From Deltaproteobacteria bacterium (lineage in GTDB: Bacteria > Desulfobacterota > DSM-4660 > Desulfatiglandales > HGW-15), in assembly GCA_020342025.1 (NCBI GenBank), contig CP070840.1, positions 1,743,985-1,755,106 of the forward strand: a DNA stretch of 11,122 nt, written 5' to 3'. The translations under genes were made by a program, and so were the position numbers. Positions 5,822 through 11,122 of the stretch are shown here, piece by piece (positions within the stretch are counted from its first letter, which is position 1; every line of letters begins with the position of its first letter). The notes under the pieces were generated by a model that was given only the letters and a program-made list of their open reading frames with translations, ran no database searches and was not told where the DNA came from.

Positions 5822-8419
5822 ATGGAACGTGAAGAGCGAAGAATTACCACTTCACCAGATAGAAAAGGTACCCTGGGGACATTCCCCGGTGTCTTCACCC
5901 CTAGCATCCTGACGATCCTCGGTATCATCCTGTTCTTGCGACTGGGTTATGTGGTCGGTAATGCTGGTCTCAGCAAGGCCCTCATCATCATTGGTCTTGC
6001 AAATTTGATATCCGTCTTGACCAGTTTCTCCCTCTCCGCTATCGCTACAAACCTCAAGGTTAAAGTGGGCGGACCCTATTATATTATTTCTCGCACTCTT
6101 GGTGCGGAGTTTGGCGGGTCCATTGGTATTGTTCTCTTCCTGGCTCAGTCAATCTCAATCGGTTTTTACTGTATAGGTTTTGCGGAGGCGGTGGTCAGCA
6201 CGCTTTCTGAGGCTTCAGGGCCCCTTCCCCAAATCATCGCTGCACTCGCCGTATCATTGCTTTTTGTCTTTGCCTGGCTGGGTGCAGACTGGGGGACCCG
6301 GTTCCAGTTTGTAGTCATGGCCATCCTAGGCGCTGCCCTCGTCTCATTCTTTGTAGGCGCTCTGACCCAGTGGAACGATGCAACGTTGGCCCAGAATTGG
6401 CCGTCACCTGCTTCCGGCCCCGGCTTCTGGGTCCTTTTTGCCATCTTCTTCCCGGCCGTCACCGGTTTTACCCAGGGTGTGAGTATGTCCGGGGATCTCA
6501 AGAATGCGGGCAGGAGTCTTCCTATGGGCACCCTCCTTGCCGTGGGGGTATCAATCATCGTCTATTTTGGCGCGGCGTTTGTATTCGCGTCAGCCTTGCC
6601 CAGCAATATTCTGGCTGGTGATTATGGGGCCATGAAGCGTGTGGCGGTTTCTGGCTTGCTCATCAATGCCGGTGTGATTGCGGCGACCCTCTCTTCTGCC
6701 ATGGCCTCATTTCTGGGTGCCCCCCGTATCCTTCAGTCTTTGGCAGGCGACCGTATTTTTCCGTTCCTCTTGTTATTCGCCAAGGGTTCGGGCCCCACGA
6801 GTAATCCCCGGCGGGGAGTTCTCCTCTCGGCTGGGATCGCCTTTGCCACTATTAGTCTCGGGAAACTGAACCTTATCGCACCGGTGGTATCCATGTTTTT
6901 CCTTGTATCCTATGGACTTCTCAACTACGCGACCTATTACGAGGCAAGCGCCTCCAGCCCCTCTTTTCGCCCCACGTTTCGCTGGTTCGACGCCCGACTC
7001 AGCCTTGTGGGATGGTTGGCCTGCCTCGGGGCCATGCTGGCTATCAACGTGAAGGCAGGGGCTGTGGCCATCGCCATTCTATTGGCCATTTACCAGTACC
7101 TCAAGCGAACCGCTGGCCCTGCTCGCTGGGCCGACAGCCGTCGCTCTTACCACTTTCAGCGCATACGGGAGAACCTTCTTGCCGCGGCCACGGAACCGGA
7201 ACATCCCCGAGATTGGCGACCACAACTGCTCGCGTTTTCCCATGGTTCCCCCAGGCGTGAATCGCTCCTGCGCTTTGCGACCTGGTTGGAGGGCGGCAGC
7301 GGCTTGACCACGGCGGTCCGAATCCTGGAGGGTGAAGGCGTGAAGATGCTCAAGCTCAAAGAGGAGGCGGAAGAAGAACTGCGCAAAAGTATCGCCCAGT
7401 TCGGTCTGAAGGCCTTTCCTTTGGTGGTGGCTGCCCCGAACCTGCAAATAGGGATACAGATCTTAGTGCAGGCATTCGGTATTGGGCCCCTGAAAGCGAA
7501 CACCATCCTCCTCAACTGGCTTGAGCAAACGCCTAAAGGGATCCTCGGTCTGGGAGAGTTGCGGTACGCAAGGAATCTACGTGAAGCCTTCAGGTTTGGT
7601 TGTAACATCGTCGTGCTGGATGCCAAGGAGAATGCGTGGGCCGCCCTTGAACGCTTGTCTTCTGATGAAAGGCGTATCGATGTCTGGTGGGGGGACGATG
7701 CCACCAGCCGTCTTATGCTCCTGCTCGCATACTTGATGACGAGGAGTGAGGAATGGGATGGTGCCAAGATTCGGGTCCTTGCTGCCAGCCATGAGCGGGC
7801 ATCAAAGGAAACCATCGAGGGATTGCAAAGGACCCTCCAAGAGGTGCGGATCGAAGCGGACCCTGAGATTGTAGACGCGTCCAATGTCAATGCGATCGTG
7901 GAGAGCTCCGCTGATGCGGCTATCGTATTCCTCCCCTTTCGACTTCGGGATAATCAACTACTGGGTCCTTTTGATAATCAACTTGATGATCTTATCCTTC
8001 GTTTGCCTGTTGTGGTTCTGGCACTAGCCGCCGAGGATATTGATCTGGACGCTGAACCGGAGGAGGGGGAGGTCGGTGAGCTTGCTGCAGCCCTTGACAT
8101 TCTTGCTGAAGCTAAAAAGAAGGCCCAAGCGGCGGAAAAGGCGGCGGCGGAATCAGCCGAGGAGGCCGAGAAAAAACTCCAGGAGTTGGAGTCTGCCCTA
8201 TCATCTGGCGAGGATAAAGACATCATGGCGAGGGTAGAGGCGACTCTCGAGGCCAAGGAGAAGTCCAGCAAGGCCGTTCGTCGGGCGGCAAAGGCTATGG
8301 CCAAGGTGGAAGACGCTGCTCGTGAAGCCGAGGCGCTTGGAGCAAAACCTGATCAGGAGGGCGGAGAGTCCGATCCAGCGTCAAAACCGGGAAAAAGCAA
8401 AGATCCCAGCTTACCATAG
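5822..8419 (+). CDS. SLC12-type cation-chloride cotransporter homologue (APC superfamily)
   Basis: From ATG 5822 the protein has 865 residues; an in-frame TTG at 5795 overlapping the PAS gene is possible, and neither has a strong ribosome site. About twelve membrane helices lie between residues 23 and 427. SLC12 hallmarks are plain: GVFTPSILTILGIILFLRLG (TM1), GGPYYIISRTLGAEFGGSIG (before TM3), FFPAVTGFTQGVSMSGDL (TM6), TLSSAMASFLGAPRILQSL (TM8) and FFLVSYGLLN (TM10). The cytoplasmic half continues with SLC12-like blocks (WRPQLLAF; WWGDDATSRLMLLLAYLM; AIVFLPFRL). It thus resembles eukaryotic Na-K-Cl and K-Cl cotransporters, which couple chloride to K+ and/or Na+. TM8 'LSSA' and TM3 Tyr116 favour the NKCC-like state. 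Residues 753-846 form an Ala/Glu/Lys-rich coiled coil. It is last in the + block, 30 bases from convergent waaA, with no terminator visible. Confidence 0.87.
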   Translation: MEREERRITTSPDRKGTLGTFPGVFTPSILTILGIILFLRLGYVVGNAGLSKALIIIGLANLISVLTSFSLSAIATNLKVKVGGPYYIISRTLGAEFGGSIGIVLFLAQSISIGFYCIGFAEAVVSTLSEASGPLPQIIAALAVSLLFVFAWLGADWGTRFQFVVMAILGAALVSFFVGALTQWNDATLAQNWPSPASGPGFWVLFAIFFPAVTGFTQGVSMSGDLKNAGRSLPMGTLLAVGVSIIVYFGAAFVFASALPSNILAGDYGAMKRVAVSGLLINAGVIAATLSSAMASFLGAPRILQSLAGDRIFPFLLLFAKGSGPTSNPRRGVLLSAGIAFATISLGKLNLIAPVVSMFFLVSYGLLNYATYYEASASSPSFRPTFRWFDARLSLVGWLACLGAMLAINVKAGAVAIAILLAIYQYLKRTAGPARWADSRRSYHFQRIRENLLAAATEPEHPRDWRPQLLAFSHGSPRRESLLRFATWLEGGSGLTTAVRILEGEGVKMLKLKEEAEEELRKSIAQFGLKAFPLVVAAPNLQIGIQILVQAFGIGPLKANTILLNWLEQTPKGILGLGELRYARNLREAFRFGCNIVVLDAKENAWAALERLSSDERRIDVWWGDDATSRLMLLLAYLMTRSEEWDGAKIRVLAASHERASKETIEGLQRTLQEVRIEADPEIVDASNVNAIVESSADAAIVFLPFRLRDNQLLGPFDNQLDDLILRLPVVVLALAAEDIDLDAEPEEGEVGELAAALDILAEAKKKAQAAEKAAAESAEEAEKKLQELESALSSGEDKDIMARVEATLEAKEKSSKAVRRAAKAMAKVEDAAREAEALGAKPDQEGGESDPASKPGKSKDPSLP

Positions 8420-8449
8420 GACAGTGCCACAGAAATCCAGCCGCAAAGT

Positions 8450-9739
8450 TCACACCACAGGATCTTTCTTTCCATCGAGGCAGCCCTTAATATTCTCCAT
8501 GACACGTCCCAACGCACCTCTGCTTGTCTCCACAAACTTCCTGGCCTGTTTGCCCATTCTGTCGCATTTCTCCGGATCAGCCAAAAGCTCTTTCATGGTT
8601 TCAAAAAGGTCTTCTCCATCCCGTACACTCCTGCCTCCACCGACTTCAATAAGAAGTCGGGACATGAGGACAAAATTGTCGGTGTGTGGCCCGAAAAGGA
8701 CGGGCCTTCCGAAGCTGGCAGGCTCCAATAGATTATGCCCGCCTATAGGCGTCAGACTCCCGCCTACAAAACTTATTTTTGCTATGCCATAGATCCGCTC
8801 AAGCTCCCCTATAGTATCCAGTATCAAGACATGGTAAGACTCGCCTTTCATTGGAATCTGAGTCTTCAACAGAGACTTGGATCCTTTGTCCATAACCAGC
8901 CGGTTGATATGCTCAGCCCGCTCCACCCTTCTTGGAGCAATGATCAGGCGCAGGGTGGGGAAAAATCGGCGAAGTCTACCAAACACGTCCAGAATAATAT
9001 CCTCCTCCCCCCGGTGCGTGCTACCTGCTACCCATATGTCGTTTTCAGATTCAAGATTCAGGGTATGCAACCAGTATCCGTATTCTTCTTCCCCCATCGC
9101 TTTCCAATCACGGTCGAACTTGATGTTGCCCACGGTCTTTACCTTCTCCTCCTCAACCCCTATTTGTAGTAGTCTATCCCTGTCCAAGTCTGACTGCATC
9201 ATGCATGAATCTATGGCATTCAACATGCGTCGAGCGAAAAAGGGAAATCTTCGATAAGACCTAAAGGTGCGTGGAGAAATACGACCATTTACCAGTACAG
9301 TCTTGGTTCCCCTCTTTTTAAGATACCCGATGAGGCCAGGCCATACGTCTGTTTCAACGAGAACAAAAAGTGAAGGTCTTATGAAATTGACCACTCTGCG
9401 TATAGACCACCAGAAATCCAGGGGCATTGTGAGCAGGACCCGCACCTTTCCCTGCAATTCCTTGCTTGCAATTTCCTTTCCCTGAACAGTTGTCACCGTA
9501 AAAACGATATCCTTTTCAGGATATTGCAGCCCCAGCGCTTTGACCAAAGGAAGAGCTGAAAGGACTTCACCCACCGAGAGGGCGTGTATCCATATACTCT
9601 CTGTTTTAGGGGGATGTGCGGGCAACCCTATGCCCAGTCTCTCAAGAATTCCACGTCGCCTTGTGAAGAAAAATAGGGGAAGGGACAAAATGAGGAAACA
9701 GGTCCATATGAGATGATAAATAAACATCAGGGCGATCAT
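8450..9739 (-). CDS. waaA: 3-deoxy-D-manno-octulosonic acid (Kdo) transferase
   Basis: The 429-residue GT30 glycosyltransferase WaaA (KdtA) transfers Kdo from CMP-Kdo to the lipid IVA precursor of LPS at the cytoplasmic face of the inner membrane. A single membrane anchor spans about residues 4-25. The catalytic Glu58 lies in HALSVGE. VETDVWPGL, GNIKFD, GSTHRGEE (CMP-Kdo site region) and GGHNLLEPASFGRPVLFGPH are the family hallmarks. Length fits the usual 420-430. ATG 9739 is used here. A strong AAGGAGG (- strand, at 9763-9757) lies 17 bases upstream of it, too far, with an in-frame CTG at 9742 in between, so the true start may be non-standard. Downstream, the gene converges on the SLC12-like gene with 30 bases between the stops. 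It follows an ntrY-like kinase on the same strand by 128 bases. Confidence 0.95.
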   Translation of the reverse strand: MIALMFIYHLIWTCFLILSLPLFFFTRRRGILERLGIGLPAHPPKTESIWIHALSVGEVLSALPLVKALGLQYPEKDIVFTVTTVQGKEIASKELQGKVRVLLTMPLDFWWSIRRVVNFIRPSLFVLVETDVWPGLIGYLKKRGTKTVLVNGRISPRTFRSYRRFPFFARRMLNAIDSCMMQSDLDRDRLLQIGVEEEKVKTVGNIKFDRDWKAMGEEEYGYWLHTLNLESENDIWVAGSTHRGEEDIILDVFGRLRRFFPTLRLIIAPRRVERAEHINRLVMDKGSKSLLKTQIPMKGESYHVLILDTIGELERIYGIAKISFVGGSLTPIGGHNLLEPASFGRPVLFGPHTDNFVLMSRLLIEVGGGRSVRDGEDLFETMKELLADPEKCDRMGKQARKFVETSRGALGRVMENIKGCLDGKKDPVV

Positions 9740-9867
9740 CAGTCCGGGTTGGTCTCCCTCCTTAACGAGATTCTCGAGGCAAGAGAGGGTGCATCTGAAG
9801 CGACCGACAAATAATGGATGCCAACAGTATCTTTTTTGAGCGTACTTTGGAAAAGCGAAAGGACAGT
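9740..9867. other. 128-base gap between ntrY-like gene and waaA
   Basis: On the - strand this stretch holds a strong AAGGAGG (9763-9757) and a small CGAG-ATT-CTCG palindrome (9766-9776), but no terminator with a T-run and no clear promoter. No response-regulator gene fits here. An ATG frame on the + strand from 9814 is antisense to the kinase and is likely a shadow. Confidence 0.45.
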
Positions 9868-11122
9868 CTAAACTCTTACTGGGAGCTCGATGACAAATTT
9901 AGTTCCGTGTGGCTTATTATCCTGAACACGTATGAAGCCGTTATGATCGCTTATTATGGTGCTCGCTATGGTCAATCCTAGACCAGTGCCATGTTCCTTG
10001 GTGGAGAAATAGGGCTCGAAGAGTCTCATCTTGTGCTCAGGTGGGATCCCTTTTCCATTGTCTGATACCTCGATTCTTACCATCTCCTGTTCTTTATCAT
10101 AGGAAAGATCAATGACTATCTCCCCGTCTCCGTCAATGGCAGCGATGGCATTGTCCAAGAGATTAATCATCACTCTTTTCATCTGTTCCTTATCCACTTT
10201 GAAAATGGGTACTTCGGTGGAATCATTAAAAGTAATTTTTACGTTTGCCTGCGCCTCTTTATAAAGGCCTATTGACTCTTCTATGATTTGGTTGATGTTA
10301 TTGGGCGTGGGATTGGATGCGGGCATCCGGGCAAAGCTGGAAAACTCATTTACAAGACGCTTCAACTCCTCCACCTGGTTGATTATGAGATTTGTGCATT
10401 CCTCAAACACCTGACCATCATCTCGGGCCACTTTGTCCCCGTATCTTTTCTTGAGCCTCTGAGCAGAGAGTTGGATAGGGGTGAGAGGGTTTTTTACCTC
10501 GTGAGCTATTCGCCTTGCCACTTCACGCCAAGCAGCCATTCTCTGGGCCTTTTCGATCTCGCTCACATCCTCGAAGACTGCCACCAGGCCCAAGTATTTT
10601 CCCCGATCATCCCGAAGCACATTAAGGGATACAAGCAGAGTCAGCGTCTTGTTCTCGACAGATAGCCTAATCTGTCGTACCATAAATCCTCTTCGGAAAA
10701 TGCTTTTTTCCTTTAGAAATCCATTGATCGCTTTCACATATTCACGTCCTATCACTTCCCGGTAATTCTTCCCAATGATATCTTCGGCCTTTATGTTCAG
10801 CATCCTTTCTGCCGACTTGTTAATGGTAAGGATCTTTCCACTGCCATCCGCAGAAACCACGCCAGCGGCCACGTTGGCAAGGACAATCTCCATATAGAGC
10901 CTTCTCTGCTCAATTTCCATGTGGCTTTTCAGCAATTCCTCATAGGTCTCCTCCAATTTTTTCTTGCTGTTCTTCAAGTCCAGGGTCATTCTGTTGAATG
11001 AATTGACCAGGACACCTATTTCATCCTCTGCCTCCAGGTCTATGAAGAAGTCGTAGTCTCCCATGGCAATACGGTTTGTCCCTTCCGCTAGTTCCTGAAT
11101 GGGAACGGTTATGCCTTTTGAG
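9868..11122 (-). CDS. ntrY: NtrY-like sensor histidine kinase, N-terminus beyond window
   Basis: The frame is open through the right edge; 417 residues are visible and the membrane-spanning sensor part is missing. In order there are a HAMP linker (ITVPIQELAEGTNRIAMGDY... DEIGVLVNSFN), a short coiled coil, a PAS domain (LANVAAGVVSADGSGKILTI...), a HisKA domain with H-box RRIAHEVKNPLTPIQLSAQR (the phosphorylated His codon is at 10503-10501), and a HATPase_c domain with N-box LLDNAIAAI, G1 VSDNGKGIP and G2 GTGLGLTIAS. The 'HEVKNPLTPIQLSAQRLKKRYG' style and HAMP-PAS-HisKA-HATPase order are those of NtrY, which in many bacteria partners the sigma-54 regulator NtrX. No ntrX gene follows downstream; waaA does. 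The kinase is complete in catalytic residues. An ATG at 11064 is internal to the HAMP domain and should not be taken as the start. Confidence 0.92.
   Translation of the reverse strand, partial: SKGITVPIQELAEGTNRIAMGDYDFFIDLEAEDEIGVLVNSFNRMTLDLKNSKKKLEETYEELLKSHMEIEQRRLYMEIVLANVAAGVVSADGSGKILTINKSAERMLNIKAEDIIGKNYREVIGREYVKAINGFLKEKSIFRRGFMVRQIRLSVENKTLTLLVSLNVLRDDRGKYLGLVAVFEDVSEIEKAQRMAAWREVARRIAHEVKNPLTPIQLSAQRLKKRYGDKVARDDGQVFEECTNLIINQVEELKRLVNEFSSFARMPASNPTPNNINQIIEESIGLYKEAQANVKITFNDSTEVPIFKVDKEQMKRVMINLLDNAIAAIDGDGEIVIDLSYDKEQEMVRIEVSDNGKGIPPEHKMRLFEPYFSTKEHGTGLGLTIASTIISDHNGFIRVQDNKPHGTKFVIELPVRV

Noticed and set aside
7156..7890. 244-codon open frame on the - strand
   Set aside because: Antisense to the cytoplasmic half of the SLC12-like transporter, whose conserved blocks run through this region. 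Long antisense frames are expected there from codon bias.
8075..8362. Ala/Lys/Glu-rich stretch as a separate gene or tandem repeat
   Set aside because: It is continuous in frame with the transporter, shows no exact DNA repeat unit, and has the look of a coiled coil rather than a repeat array.
8420..8449. Possible bidirectional terminator between convergent genes
   Set aside because: The 30 bases contain no inverted repeat with a flanking T-run on either strand.
8322..8792. 156-codon + strand frame across the convergent junction
   Set aside because: It overlaps the end of the transporter and then runs antisense to waaA; the product is low-complexity and unlike any family, with no ribosome site.

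Overview
The window looks like part of the chromosome of a Gram-negative, probably anaerobic bacterium. A Desulfobacterota (deltaproteobacterial) origin fits best. The pointers are a Kdo transferase for lipid A (so an LPS outer membrane), a lipobox lipoprotein, an NtrY-type sensor kinase, a DUF2284 cysteine-rich protein of the kind common in strict anaerobes, and a CCCTTT/AAAGGG palindrome typical of repeats in that phylum. This placement is inference from gene content; there is no rRNA or marker gene here.

Layout. Bases 1-8419 are a run of eleven genes, all on the + strand. They are the 3' end of a Pmp3/YqaE membrane protein, a DUF2959 lipoprotein, a SAM methyltransferase, a DUF2284 cysteine-rich protein, a divergent peptide deformylase, a divergent triosephosphate isomerase homologue, a short-chain dehydrogenase, a zinc-ribbon (Trm112-like) plus methyltransferase fusion, a 68-residue cysteine-containing small protein, a stand-alone PAS domain protein, and a large SLC12-type cation-chloride cotransporter homologue. 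Most gaps are under 50 bases, so several of these are probably co-transcribed. The two larger gaps are 1486-1627, which holds a hairpin repeat, and 3532-3614. From 8450 to the end the genes lie on the - strand and converge on the first block: waaA (kdtA), preceded upstream by an ntrY-like histidine kinase whose N-terminus runs off the window.

How the genes work together. I see no single metabolic pathway. The clearest groupings are an envelope pair (Pmp3 plus DUF2959 lipoprotein), a possible sensor/transporter pair (PAS protein directly abutting the SLC12-like transporter, with the small cysteine protein just before it), and a - strand envelope/signalling pair (ntrY-like kinase then waaA). 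The deformylase and isomerase homologues both deviate from canonical motifs and may be paralogues of the housekeeping enzymes.

I did not find convincing evidence of a CRISPR array, prophage, toxin-antitoxin, defence or other wholly new system. The most interesting items are the bacterial NKCC-like transporter with a C-terminal Ala/Glu/Lys-rich coiled coil, the off-consensus deformylase and TIM, and the small cysteine protein.
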